This document shows, in pieces, positions 1-8,880 of a DNA stretch of 64,000 nucleotides. The stretch's first letter is position 1. The number at the start of each line of letters is the position of its first letter. The stretch comes from Tenacibaculum sp. (lineage in GTDB: Bacteria > Bacteroidota > Bacteroidia > Flavobacteriales > Flavobacteriaceae). The stretch lies in NCBI GenBank assembly GCA_022448525.1, contig JAKVCX010000004.1, forward strand, positions 501,403-565,402, given 5' to 3'. Both the position numbers and the translations under genes were made by a program. A model generated the notes under the pieces. It searched no databases and had not been told where the DNA came from. It saw only the letters and a list, made by a program, of their open reading frames with translations.

Positions 1-1518
1 GATAATCCAGCTTTTACAGTTACATGGAAAGATGAAGTTACGGGAAGTAGTTCTTATGAAGTAGAAATGGCTACAGATGAATCTTTTACTAGTCCAAGTA
101 GTTTAGGTACTTCATCTGAAAAAGCTTTTTCAATGACTGTTACAGCATTTAACAATGCTATCAACAACGCTGGAATTACAAATTTCTCAGATGTTCCGGT
201 TTATTTAAGAGTAAAGGCGGGTGAAACCGTAAGTAATTCAGTTTTATTGTTAGTTACAACTTATCCAGTAAATCCTGCATCAGTAGAAAGTGGATTAGCT
301 GATGGTGATACATTTACATTAACATTGGATCAAAATGACGAAAATGCTTTGGACATTACAATTAATGATCCAATTTTAGACTCTAATTTAGGTGTTACAG
401 TTGAATATTATTTAGAAGCAGACACTGAAACTGGAACTTTTGATAGTCCAGTTGAAGTAGCTACAGCGACAAATAATAAATCAATCACTGTTACACATGC
501 GAAGTTAAATTCAGTAGCTCAAGGTTTAGGAATTGCTCCTGATACAACAGGTAAAATCCAATTGAGATTACGTTCTGTTATTTCAAATTCAACTAACGAT
601 GTTTTAGAAAGAGTTGGAAATCCAATGACGGTTTCTGTTACTACATATTTAACGGTTTTAGATTTATCTACAACATGGGGAATTGTTGGTTCTGCAGCAA
701 ACGACTGGGGAGCGACTCCTGATTTACCATTCTTTAAAACGGATGTAGATGGCGTTCTTGCAGCTTATGTTACTTTAATTGACGGTGAAATTAAATTTAG
801 AGAAAATAATGATTGGGCAAATAACTTTGGAGATAACGGAGCTGATGGTTCAATCGAAGCTGGTGGTGCTAATATTGCCGTAACTGCTGGTTCATATAAA
901 ATTACATTAAACTTCAATGATAATACTTACACTATTGAATCATTCTCTTTAGGAATTGTTGGTTCTGCCTATAATGACTGGGGAGCAAGTCCTGATTTCA
1001 TGTTAGAATATGATCAATACTCTGATGTATTTAGAGGAATTGTTACTTTATTAGATGGTGAAATGAAGTTCAGAATGAACAATGACTGGGCTGTTAATTA
1101 TGGAGATGATGGTGCTGACGGAACTTTAGATGATGGAGGTGCTAACATCACAACTACGGCAGGAAACTATATTGTTACTGTTGATTTAAATGACAAAAGC
1201 TATACATTAGAACAAATTGATAACATTTGGGGATTAGTAGGTGGTGCATATAATGACTGGGGAGCTACTCCGGATGCACAATTTACTAGAGATTGGTCTC
1301 GTCCTTTCGATGATATTTGGATTTTAAATGATGTTACTTTAATTGATGGTGAATACAAGTTCAGATCAAATAATGATTGGGCTGTTAATTACGGAGATAA
1401 TGGTGGTGACGGTGTTTTAGAAGAAGGTGGAGCTAATTTATCTACTGCAGCTGGAACATTCTCATTCGTTCTTGATTTTTCAGATCCAGCGAATCCAACA
1501 TATACGAAACAACCTTAA
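1..1518 (+). CDS. SusE/SusF-like outer-membrane starch-binding protein (5' partial)
   Basis: The frame is open from base 1, so the true start and lipoprotein signal lie upstream of the window; the first ATG at 67 is internal. The N-terminal part is two SusE-like immunoglobulin-type domains (the motif TVTWKDEVTGS is read through the window edge). It is followed by three tandem starch-binding-type modules beginning near bases 673, 946 and 1225. Each module repeats W/L-G-I/L-VG, NDWGA.PD, L.DGE.KFR.NNDWA, GD.GADG and GGAN. Known SusE/SusF proteins are surface lipoproteins that bind starch through such C-terminal modules next to SusC/SusD; here the next gene is an amylase, which fits. SusE and SusF cannot be told apart from this fragment. 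A strong hairpin terminator follows. Confidence 0.85.
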   Translation, partial: DNPAFTVTWKDEVTGSSSYEVEMATDESFTSPSSLGTSSEKAFSMTVTAFNNAINNAGITNFSDVPVYLRVKAGETVSNSVLLLVTTYPVNPASVESGLADGDTFTLTLDQNDENALDITINDPILDSNLGVTVEYYLEADTETGTFDSPVEVATATNNKSITVTHAKLNSVAQGLGIAPDTTGKIQLRLRSVISNSTNDVLERVGNPMTVSVTTYLTVLDLSTTWGIVGSAANDWGATPDLPFFKTDVDGVLAAYVTLIDGEIKFRENNDWANNFGDNGADGSIEAGGANIAVTAGSYKITLNFNDNTYTIESFSLGIVGSAYNDWGASPDFMLEYDQYSDVFRGIVTLLDGEMKFRMNNDWAVNYGDDGADGTLDDGGANITTTAGNYIVTVDLNDKSYTLEQIDNIWGLVGGAYNDWGATPDAQFTRDWSRPFDDIWILNDVTLIDGEYKFRSNNDWAVNYGDNGGDGVLEEGGANLSTAAGTFSFVLDFSDPANPTYTKQP

Positions 1519-1541
1519 AAAAGTTTATAAATATATGTAAT

Positions 1542-1585
1542 AAAACTATCCATACACTAATACACTAGTTATGGATAGTTTTTAC
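1542..1585 (+). terminator. Intrinsic terminator after SusE/F-like gene
   Basis: A 12-bp perfect inverted repeat (AAAACTATCCAT at 1542-1553, ATGGATAGTTTT at 1571-1582) is followed by T-rich sequence. It separates the SusE/F-like gene from the amylase gene. Confidence 0.75.
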
Positions 1586-1603
1586 TTTTAACCAAAATAG
1601 AAA

Positions 1604-4378
1604 ATGAAAAAAATCTTTTTACTCTTATCATTTTTAATCCCTTCTATTTTAATTGGACAACAGCAAAATGTCACATTTTCTGCAAGTCCGAGCACATTTA
1701 ATGAAGATGAACAAATTACCATAACCGTATCTAATGTGAACCCAGCATCTTGGGGAGTAACTGATATTTATTTATGGGCATGGTCTTTCGATACGAATGA
1801 TGAAAATATAATGGATTCTCCGACAAATGGAAGTTGGACGAATTCTAACGAGGCTCAAAAATTAACAAATAATGGAGACGGAACTTATTCTATTAGCCTC
1901 ACTCCTACTATATTTTACAATAGAACTGGTATTGGTAGAATTGGAATGTTAGTTAAAGCAAAAGACGGAAGTGGAGATAAAAAATCTCAAGATCAGTTAT
2001 TTGAAGTTGGGAAATTTCAACTTACACTAAATACACCTGCATCGTCTTCTACAATTATTAATTCAGGAGATAATGTTTCTATTAGCGCAACTGCTTCATT
2101 AGTTGCTGATTTTAATTTAAAAGCTAACAACACATCAATTGATACACAAAATAGCATTACGAATTATAGTTACAATGCTAATGTTACAGAAAATACCACT
2201 TTTGAATTAGACGCTACAAATGGTGGAGATACTAAAACAGTTTCGTTTGAAGTAATAGTTAGACCAACAGTTGTTGAAGAAGCTTTACCAAACGGGCTTA
2301 AAGATGGATTAAACATAAATGGAACCGATCCTACAAAAGCCACTTTAGTATTCTATGCTCCTACTAAAGATTTCGTTCATGTAATTGGAGATTTTAATGA
2401 CTGGAAATTAGACAATAATTACTTGATGAAAAAGGATCCATCTAATGATAGATTTTGGATTGAATTAACTGGTCTAACAGCTCAAACTAATCACATGTAT
2501 CAATATCTAATTGATGCAGAATTAAGAGTTGCAGATCCATATTCTACGATAGTTTTAACTGAAAGTAACGATCAATTTATTGATGCTGTTACTTATCCTG
2601 ATCTTCCAGCATATCCTACTGGAAAAACAAACCATTCTGTAACTTTATTAAGAACAGGTGATGCTCCTTTTAATTGGGAAGTAACAAATTTTACAAAACC
2701 AGCTAAAACGGATTTAGTAATTTATGAATTACTAATCAGAGATTTTGACGCTTTACATAGTTTCGATGCTGTTAAGGCACGATTAGATTATTTACAAGAT
2801 CTTGGAATTAATGCTATCGAATTTATGCCGGTAAGTGAATTTGACGGTAATGAATCTTGGGGGTATAATCCTTCTTTTCATATGGCCTTAGATAAATATT
2901 ACGGAACTAAAACTGCATTTAAACAATTAGTGGATGAGTGCCATAAACGAGGAATTGCTGTAATTTTAGATATTGTTTACAATCATGCTACAGGTCAAAA
3001 TCCTTACTACAGAATGTGGAATACAGATAATGGAAACTATGGTGGACAAGCTTCTGCTGATAGTCCTTTTTTCAATGAAACTGCTCGTCACTCATTCAAT
3101 GTTTTTAATGATTTTAATCACAGTCAACAAGCCACTAAGGATTATGTAAAAAGAACTACACAATATTGGATTGAAGAATATAAAATAGATGGTTTTCGTT
3201 GGGATTTAACGAAAGGATTCACTCAAAACTGTACGGCATCAGATGAAAGTTGTACAAGTGCTATGCAAGCGGATCGTGTTGCGGTTTTAAAAGAATATGC
3301 AGATTACCAATGGGAAATTGATAATGAATTTTATGTGATTTTTGAACACTTAGGAACAAATCAAGAAGAAACAGAATGGGTTAATTATCGTTTAAATGAA
3401 GGAAAGGGAATTATGATGTGGAGTAACTTAAATCCTAATTATAGTGAAACTAATATGGGGTATCACGATAATGGAAAATCCAATTTTTCATGGATTAATT
3501 ACAAAAATAGAGGTTGGACAACTCCTGCTAATATTGCCTATATGGAGAGCCATGATGAAGAACGAATCATGCACAGAAATTTAAACTTTGGAAATTCTAA
3601 TGCTTCTTATAATACCCAAGATTTATCAACAGCTTTAGATAGATTAGCTGGTGCTGGAGCATTTTATTTTACAGTTCCTGGTCCAAAAATGATATGGCAA
3701 TTTGGTGAATTAGGTTATGATGTTAGTATTGATTTTAATGGTAGAACTGGAAACAAACCAATTCGTTGGGAATATGTAAATGATACGGATAGAAAAGATT
3801 TATATGATACTTGGGCGAAACTAATTGCATTAAAAAAGCAAGAAGATATTTTTAGAACAACTAATTTTACCTTAGATGTTGCTGCCTCTACAGGAATTAA
3901 AAAGATCCATTTAACTAATGATAATGCTTCTGATGATTTACAGTATATTACGATAATTGGTAATTTTGGAATCACTGAACAAGCCGCTATTCCAGGTTTT
4001 CAGCAAACAGGAACTTGGTACGATTTATTAGACGCAAATACCACTATGGAAGTTACTAACGTAAATACTAGCATGTTACTACAGCCAGGAGAGTTTAAAA
4101 TATTTGCAAGTTCTGCCGTAACTTTATCTAATGATGATATAATTCTAAATAACAATGATTTAACATGCTACCCTAATCCTAGTAGTTCTTTTATTAAATT
4201 CAATAAGGAAGTAGAAGATGTTAGTATATATGATATTTCAGGAAAACAAGTATTGACTTTTGAAGGAACTCTTTATCAAAACAATAATTTGGAAATAGAA
4301 AGTTTATCCCAAGGCTTATATTTTGTTAAAGGAAAAACAAACGAAAAACTTTTCACACTTAAATTGCTGGTGAAATAA
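1604..4378 (+). CDS. Secreted GH13 alpha-amylase with T9SS sorting domain
   Basis: A 924-residue extracellular alpha-amylase-family enzyme. It starts with a Sec signal peptide (residues 1-19), then Ig-like/CBM-type N-terminal domains and a CBM48-like segment near 245-315 (VIGDFNDW). The GH13 barrel follows. Conserved regions are visible: region I DIVYNH at 456-461, region II GFRWDLTKGF at 530-539 with nucleophile D534, acid/base E581 in FEHLG, and region IV ESHDEE with D651. The C-terminal ~80 residues (CYPNPS..., SGKQVLTFEG, ending KLLVK) are a type A T9SS sorting domain, so the enzyme is probably exported and surface-anchored or released by type IX secretion. The overall layout recalls branching-enzyme-like GH13 members, so exact bond specificity is open. 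It lies 86 bp after the starch-binding protein gene, but an intervening terminator suggests separate control. Confidence 0.9.
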   Translation: MKKIFLLLSFLIPSILIGQQQNVTFSASPSTFNEDEQITITVSNVNPASWGVTDIYLWAWSFDTNDENIMDSPTNGSWTNSNEAQKLTNNGDGTYSISLTPTIFYNRTGIGRIGMLVKAKDGSGDKKSQDQLFEVGKFQLTLNTPASSSTIINSGDNVSISATASLVADFNLKANNTSIDTQNSITNYSYNANVTENTTFELDATNGGDTKTVSFEVIVRPTVVEEALPNGLKDGLNINGTDPTKATLVFYAPTKDFVHVIGDFNDWKLDNNYLMKKDPSNDRFWIELTGLTAQTNHMYQYLIDAELRVADPYSTIVLTESNDQFIDAVTYPDLPAYPTGKTNHSVTLLRTGDAPFNWEVTNFTKPAKTDLVIYELLIRDFDALHSFDAVKARLDYLQDLGINAIEFMPVSEFDGNESWGYNPSFHMALDKYYGTKTAFKQLVDECHKRGIAVILDIVYNHATGQNPYYRMWNTDNGNYGGQASADSPFFNETARHSFNVFNDFNHSQQATKDYVKRTTQYWIEEYKIDGFRWDLTKGFTQNCTASDESCTSAMQADRVAVLKEYADYQWEIDNEFYVIFEHLGTNQEETEWVNYRLNEGKGIMMWSNLNPNYSETNMGYHDNGKSNFSWINYKNRGWTTPANIAYMESHDEERIMHRNLNFGNSNASYNTQDLSTALDRLAGAGAFYFTVPGPKMIWQFGELGYDVSIDFNGRTGNKPIRWEYVNDTDRKDLYDTWAKLIALKKQEDIFRTTNFTLDVAASTGIKKIHLTNDNASDDLQYITIIGNFGITEQAAIPGFQQTGTWYDLLDANTTMEVTNVNTSMLLQPGEFKIFASSAVTLSNDDIILNNNDLTCYPNPSSSFIKFNKEVEDVSIYDISGKQVLTFEGTLYQNNNLEIESLSQGLYFVKGKTNEKLFTLKLLVK

Positions 4379-4394
4379 ATTCTATTAAACTTTG

Positions 4395-4426
4395 AAGGCT
4401 CTTTTTAAACAAAGGGCCTTTTTTAT
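4395..4426 (+). terminator. Intrinsic terminator after amylase
   Basis: The stem AAGGCTC/GGGCCTT (one G-U pair) is followed by a run of T residues, directly after the amylase stop codon. Confidence 0.65.
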
Positions 4427-4635
4427 TTTAAAGAATTAACATTTAAATTAAATTAATCATTTACAGAATATTATTGAAAATTTATTTTGTTATTTAGATT
4501 TTTTAACAATATATTCGTAATGTTTTATTAAAATCAATAGATTATTAATAGCTACCCCTTACTACCCTATTTAAATAATCATTTTTTTAAACTAGTATTA
4601 ACATTTTCATTAATTCATCACTAATACTAATAAAA

Positions 4636-5511
4636 ATGAATAAATTTAAAGCCCTTTTTATTTCAGCTTTTATTGCAACGATAGCTATCAGCTGTGAACA
4701 AAATGAATCTCCCGATTTAACTAACGATTCTCAATCTAAAATGTCATTGACAGGATTTGAAACCCATAAAGATTGTGGATTTATTGACAATAATTGGCCA
4801 GCAGACGCGGTACTTAGTACTACAAACATCGTGAATTCTTCTGAAACCAATTTTCTAGTTGGACAAAATGCTGATATAGCAAGTTTGTTTCAAATTAATA
4901 CCGTTCCATTAGGTTTTGCAATAGGAAATGGAACATTTAACGCAATTTCTTACGGAGCTGGATACATTATTTTTGGTGAAGGATTATACAATTTTGCACT
5001 AAATAGTGGTGGAAGAATTTCCGTTGCTTACGTTCAAGCACATGAAGTTGCTCATCAATTACAATTCAGAAACGGGTTACCTTCAAGAAACGAAAATACA
5101 GCTAGAGCTGCTGAATTGGAAGCAGACGCTTTTGGTGGTTTTTACATTGGTCATGCTGACGGTTATAATGCAGATTGGACTGCTGCTTCAAATGCTTATA
5201 ATTTCGCTGCTGGATTAGGAGATAATCAAGTAAATAGTCCTGGTCATCACGGAACAGATGGACAACGTCGATCTGCATTTCGTTTAGGATGGTTACTAAG
5301 AAACAACCAATATCCTGGTGCTAGAAATTTCGATCGTGCTTTCTTTAGATATTACGACCAATATGTTTTAGCGGCAGCTTTAAAAGGTGAATTTAAAAAG
5401 CCTGAAGGAATTTCTGATCAAACTCACGAATATATTTTATCAAAAATGAATGAGTTACATAAAATTAGTACTGGAGAAATTACAGAAGAAGAATTTGTAA
5501 ACTTAGACTAA
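4636..5511 (+). CDS. Lipoprotein, putative neutral zinc metallopeptidase
   Basis: A 291-residue lipoprotein: a hydrophobic leader ends in AISC with lipid-attachment Cys20. A zinc-protease signature HEVAHQLQ (H136, E137, H140) is followed about 20 residues later by AAELEADAFGGF, whose E162 would be the third metal ligand. This HExxH plus ELEAD arrangement is that of the neutral zinc metallopeptidase (YpfJ-like) group; the assignment comes from motifs only. It probably acts at the periplasmic or outer face of the envelope, on an unknown substrate. It is a single-gene unit: amylase terminator upstream, bidirectional terminator downstream. No clear -7 promoter element was found in the 257 bp upstream, which does carry two GGGTAG-like motifs on the opposite strand (near 4552-4568). 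Confidence 0.7.
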   Translation: MNKFKALFISAFIATIAISCEQNESPDLTNDSQSKMSLTGFETHKDCGFIDNNWPADAVLSTTNIVNSSETNFLVGQNADIASLFQINTVPLGFAIGNGTFNAISYGAGYIIFGEGLYNFALNSGGRISVAYVQAHEVAHQLQFRNGLPSRNENTARAAELEADAFGGFYIGHADGYNADWTAASNAYNFAAGLGDNQVNSPGHHGTDGQRRSAFRLGWLLRNNQYPGARNFDRAFFRYYDQYVLAAALKGEFKKPEGISDQTHEYILSKMNELHKISTGEITEEEFVNLD

Positions 5512-5589
5512 TTAAAATAAACCCTTCCCTCGTAATACATTAAAATTAAACCAAGGTGAATTAATCTTGGAAAATGTTGATACAAAAAA

Positions 5590-5620
5590 AAGGAGTAATA
5601 GTTCATATTACTCCTTTCTT
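5590..5620. terminator. Bidirectional terminator
   Basis: The 10-bp perfect stem AGGAGTAATA (5591-5600) / TATTACTCCT (5606-5615) is flanked by an A-run on the left and a T-run on the right. It can serve both the metallopeptidase gene and the convergent Lrp gene. Confidence 0.8.
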
Positions 5621-5645
5621 TATACACATTTATAAACTTTATAAA

Positions 5646-6125
5646 TTAAAAGTCTTGAAATATTGCATGCATCATACGTTTTTTATCGTTGATGCTTTCT
5701 TCTAATGAAATCATAGTTTCAGTTCTGCTTACTCCATGAATTTCATCAATTTGATAAATAATATCTTTCGCATCGTTTGTATCCTTTGCACGAACTTTAC
5801 AGAAGATATTATACTTTCCTGCCGTTACATAAGCAACTGTAACATTAGGAATGTGACGTAAATTATCGATCACGTGCTGCGTCATAGAAGTCTTTTCTAA
5901 GTAAACACCTACGTGTGCAATAAACGAATATCCCATTTTTTCATAATCTAACGTTAAGGTAGATCCTTGAATAATTCCCTCGTCTTCCATCTTCTTAACA
6001 CGTACATGAATTGTACCTGCTGACACTAATAACTTCTTAGCGATATCTGTAAATGGAGTTCGAGCATTTTCAATTAGGATATCTAAAATTTGATGATCGA
6101 TTTCATCTAATACAAATTTCTTCAT
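5646..6125 (-). CDS. Lrp/AsnC family transcriptional regulator
   Basis: A 159-residue regulator. The N-terminal winged helix-turn-helix (LDEIDHQILDIL, then a recognition-helix region around TIHVRVKKMEDEGII) is followed by the RAM/effector-binding alpha-beta domain with the usual VGVYLE and VTAGKYNIFCKV strands. Length and layout are typical for the family, which forms octameric feast/famine-type regulators responding to amino acids. The target here is unknown. The adjacent leftward genes (zinc carboxypeptidase and PLP enzyme) handle amino-acid-type substrates, which makes them plausible targets, but that is inference. A TAnnTTTG element lies on the minus strand at 6152-6159. Confidence 0.92.
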   Translation of the reverse strand: MKKFVLDEIDHQILDILIENARTPFTDIAKKLLVSAGTIHVRVKKMEDEGIIQGSTLTLDYEKMGYSFIAHVGVYLEKTSMTQHVIDNLRHIPNVTVAYVTAGKYNIFCKVRAKDTNDAKDIIYQIDEIHGVSRTETMISLEESINDKKRMMHAIFQDF

Positions 6126-6151
6126 TTTTAAATTTTATTCATAGTATTCGA

Positions 6152-6159
6152 CAAAAATA
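6152..6159 (-). promoter_or_regulatory. -7 promoter element for lrp-type gene
   Basis: The minus strand reads TATTTTTG, matching the Bacteroidota -7 consensus TAnnTTTG, 27 bp upstream of the start codon. No convincing -33 element was seen. Confidence 0.45.
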
Positions 6160-6219
6160 TGAATTATTATTAATAAACACTAATACCAAAAGGCATAAAA
6201 TTTAATATTTAATAAAAAT

Positions 6220-7269
6220 TTAATGTTCGAAAACGATTTCGTGATGTCCATAATACTCATTTAAATCACCTGTTTTCTCCTTTTGTAATCTAGAAGTAAG
6301 TTGATTATCTATTATTTCATCCTTATATAAAAAACCAATATCATCGCCTTCTGGCTTACGATGAATAACGTCTAAAAATGATTTCACATTATTAGGAATC
6401 GAGAAATAAGATTCATGTTCTGTAAAGTCATTGCTCACGGCAATGTGATAAATTCCCTGTAATAAAGAATAAAAATTAAATTTTCTTGTTTCTTCTCTAT
6501 CATAATCATCAGGGAAATGACCAGCTTCAATCAATATAGTATTATGACCTAACTTTTGAAAATTATCTCCTGTAGCTGTTGGATAAAATTCATCTGTATA
6601 TCTTCCAATATGATTAGGTATAATTTGTTGTAGTAATTTATTCATTGCAACAATTACATTCATCGTTTCTATTCTACCTTTAGTAAGTTTCCTAGTAACT
6701 TCTTCTGAAGGAGCTAAAAAAGATATCGTAGCAGGATTTTTAGTTCCTTCTACTCCAAATATTGTTCTCTGATCATGTAAATTGAAACAGAATTGCGGAT
6801 TGAAAGTTTCTAATGTATTTCTTAAAATTTTACTTTCGCAAGCCTTTTGATCAACCGCATCTCTATTTAAGTCTACATTGTTTGAATTTACTCTTGTATA
6901 AGCCAATGCTCCATCTGGATTTAACATTGGTATGATTTCGATAGTGCAATTCTCAAGAATTTGCTGAATAATCTCATTATCGTGAAATGATTTATAAAAG
7001 TTAAAAAAATCGAATACAGCTTTTGTACCAGTACTTTCATTTCCATGCATCTGACTCCAAATTAAAATTCGTTTTTTTCCATTTCCGAATTTTAATTTAA
7101 AAATATCTCTTCCCTGCTCTGACTGACCTATGATTTCTTTAGAAATAGATTCATCTAAGCTATTATATAACGGACGAATGTCTTTAAGAGTCACCCATTT
7201 TCCAAAAAGTTCTTTTTCTTTAATTTCTGTATAGCTATTTTGTAAAAAGCCTATATCTAGTAAACTCAT
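6220..7269 (-). CDS. M14 family zinc carboxypeptidase
   Basis: A 349-residue metallocarboxypeptidase-fold protein. Zinc ligands are visible in QMHGNEST (H75, E78) and FNLHDQ (H165). Substrate-site motifs MLNPDGA and NNVDLNRDA (around 115-138) and the catalytic glutamate in LIEAGHF (E248) are also present. No signal peptide is visible, so it is probably cytoplasmic, unlike digestive members; it may remove C-terminal residues from small peptides or act as an amidohydrolase. It lies 16 bp downstream of the PLP enzyme gene on the same strand, so the two are probably cotranscribed. The Lrp-type regulator follows after about 95 bp with its own promoter element. Confidence 0.88.
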   Translation of the reverse strand: MSLLDIGFLQNSYTEIKEKELFGKWVTLKDIRPLYNSLDESISKEIIGQSEQGRDIFKLKFGNGKKRILIWSQMHGNESTGTKAVFDFFNFYKSFHDNEIIQQILENCTIEIIPMLNPDGALAYTRVNSNNVDLNRDAVDQKACESKILRNTLETFNPQFCFNLHDQRTIFGVEGTKNPATISFLAPSEEVTRKLTKGRIETMNVIVAMNKLLQQIIPNHIGRYTDEFYPTATGDNFQKLGHNTILIEAGHFPDDYDREETRKFNFYSLLQGIYHIAVSNDFTEHESYFSIPNNVKSFLDVIHRKPEGDDIGFLYKDEIIDNQLTSRLQKEKTGDLNEYYGHHEIVFEH

Positions 7270-7285
7270 TTAATTTTTTATCATT

Positions 7286-8761
7286 TTAAAACGAAAACCA
7301 TTCTTTAACCAGTCTCTTTTCAGCAGCTTCAACCGACTTATGAACGTAATCATTTTTGATAGGATCGTATTCATAGTCAGAAGACCATTCTTCAATGTTT
7401 TGGCGCAATTCAACTAATGAATTACAAATAAAATCTAGCTCTTGATTCGTAATTGTTGGATGAATCGATAATCGCACCCAACCTGGTTTTTCTAAATTAC
7501 AACCTTCTAGAATTTGGTTTGAAATAGATTTAGAAGTCTCTCTATCTACATTCAATAAGAAGTGACCGTAAGTACCAGCACATGAACATCCACCGCGAGT
7601 TTGTATTCCAAATCGATCATTTAATAATTTTACCACTAAATTGAAGTGATACTTCTCAAAGTAAAATGAAAAAATACTCAATCTATCTCTGTGATTAGGA
7701 GCTAAAATATGTACATTTTCCAAAGAATCTAAACAATCAAACATAACTTCGTTGATTTCATCCTCTCTGTTTTTCATGTTTTTAGTTCCCATTTGATCTT
7801 TCAATTGCATTGATAAAGCAATACGAATGGTTTGTAAAAAGGCTGGTGTACCACCATCTTCACGAGTTTCAACATCATCAATATAATCATGTTCCCCCCA
7901 AGGATTTGTATAAGTAACAGTTCCTCCTCCTGGGTTATCTGGAATCACATTTTTATATAATTTCTTATTAAAAATTAAAACACCAGAACTTCCTGGTCCT
8001 CCTAAAAATTTGTGCGGAGAAAAGAAAACAGCATCCAAATACTCATCTTCATTTTCAGGATGCATATCTATATCAACATAAGGAGCTGAACATGCAAAAT
8101 CAACAAAACAAAGTCCATTATATTTATGAATTAATGCTGCAACTTTATGATAATCAGTTTTAATTCCAGTTACATTAGAACCACCTATTATAGAAGCTAT
8201 TTTAATCGGTCTGCTTTCATATTTTTTAATGACATCCTCAAACATTTCCAAACATACCAAACCTTCCTCATTACAAGGAACAACTTCAACATCGGCAATG
8301 GTTTCTAACCAAGATGTTTGATTAGAGTGATGTTCCATATGGCTAACAAAAACTATTGGTCTCTTTTCATCCGGAATCTCAGTATAATCTTTAAGATTTT
8401 CAGAAACCTTTAATCCTAAAATTCGTTGGAATTTATTTACAACTCCAGTCATACCTGATCCTTCGGTAATTAAAACATCATCTTTAGATGCATTTACATG
8501 ACGTTTTATAATGTTTCTAGCTTCATGATACGCTAAAGTCATAGCAGCACCTGATGTAGAAGTTTCTGTATGAGTATTCGCAACAAATGGTCCGAATTCA
8601 TTTATTAACTTCTCTTCAATTGGTCTGTATAATCGCCCACTTGCTGTCCAATCGGTATATATTAATTTTTTAACGCCATAAGGTGTTGTAAACTCTTGAT
8701 CAATACCGATAATATTTTTTCTAAACTGTTGGAAATATTCTTCTAAACTCATATCCATCAT
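7286..8761 (-). CDS. Class V aminotransferase-fold PLP enzyme (cysteine desulfurase-like)
   Basis: A 491-residue PLP-dependent enzyme of the class V aminotransferase/NifS-SufS superfamily. Visible signatures are SHMEHHSN (140-147), the cofactor-binding DFACSAPYVD (221-230), the Schiff-base lysine K251 in FSPHKFLGG, and a GGCSCAG segment near the C-terminus. It is longer than SufS (about 400 residues), with extra sequence after the usual end. The Cys-rich GGCSC segment resembles selenocysteine lyase/desulfurase relatives, but no Fe-S assembly genes are nearby, so desulfurase activity is not assured. It is first of a two-gene leftward operon with the M14 carboxypeptidase, suggesting amino acid or small-peptide metabolism. 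Start ATG at 8761; an internal Met at residue 4 is also possible. Confidence 0.8.
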   Translation of the reverse strand: MMDMSLEEYFQQFRKNIIGIDQEFTTPYGVKKLIYTDWTASGRLYRPIEEKLINEFGPFVANTHTETSTSGAAMTLAYHEARNIIKRHVNASKDDVLITEGSGMTGVVNKFQRILGLKVSENLKDYTEIPDEKRPIVFVSHMEHHSNQTSWLETIADVEVVPCNEEGLVCLEMFEDVIKKYESRPIKIASIIGGSNVTGIKTDYHKVAALIHKYNGLCFVDFACSAPYVDIDMHPENEDEYLDAVFFSPHKFLGGPGSSGVLIFNKKLYKNVIPDNPGGGTVTYTNPWGEHDYIDDVETREDGGTPAFLQTIRIALSMQLKDQMGTKNMKNREDEINEVMFDCLDSLENVHILAPNHRDRLSIFSFYFEKYHFNLVVKLLNDRFGIQTRGGCSCAGTYGHFLLNVDRETSKSISNQILEGCNLEKPGWVRLSIHPTITNQELDFICNSLVELRQNIEEWSSDYEYDPIKNDYVHKSVEAAEKRLVKEWFSF

Positions 8762-8853
8762 ATTCTAGTTATACGAAGTTCTGTAAAAATTTTTAAATGA
8801 TTACTAGCTTGTTTTATATTTAACAACCCTAGTAAATTTGTATGGTAATAAAA

Positions 8854-8880
8854 AATCCCGCACTAAAGCGGGATTAAATT
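8854..8880 (-). terminator. Terminator after glmM
   Basis: The stem AATCCCGC (8854-8861)/GCGGGATT (8868-8875) is followed on the minus strand by a run of T. The same TCCCGC/GCGGGA stem is reused in the terminator at 50957-50978. Confidence 0.75.
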
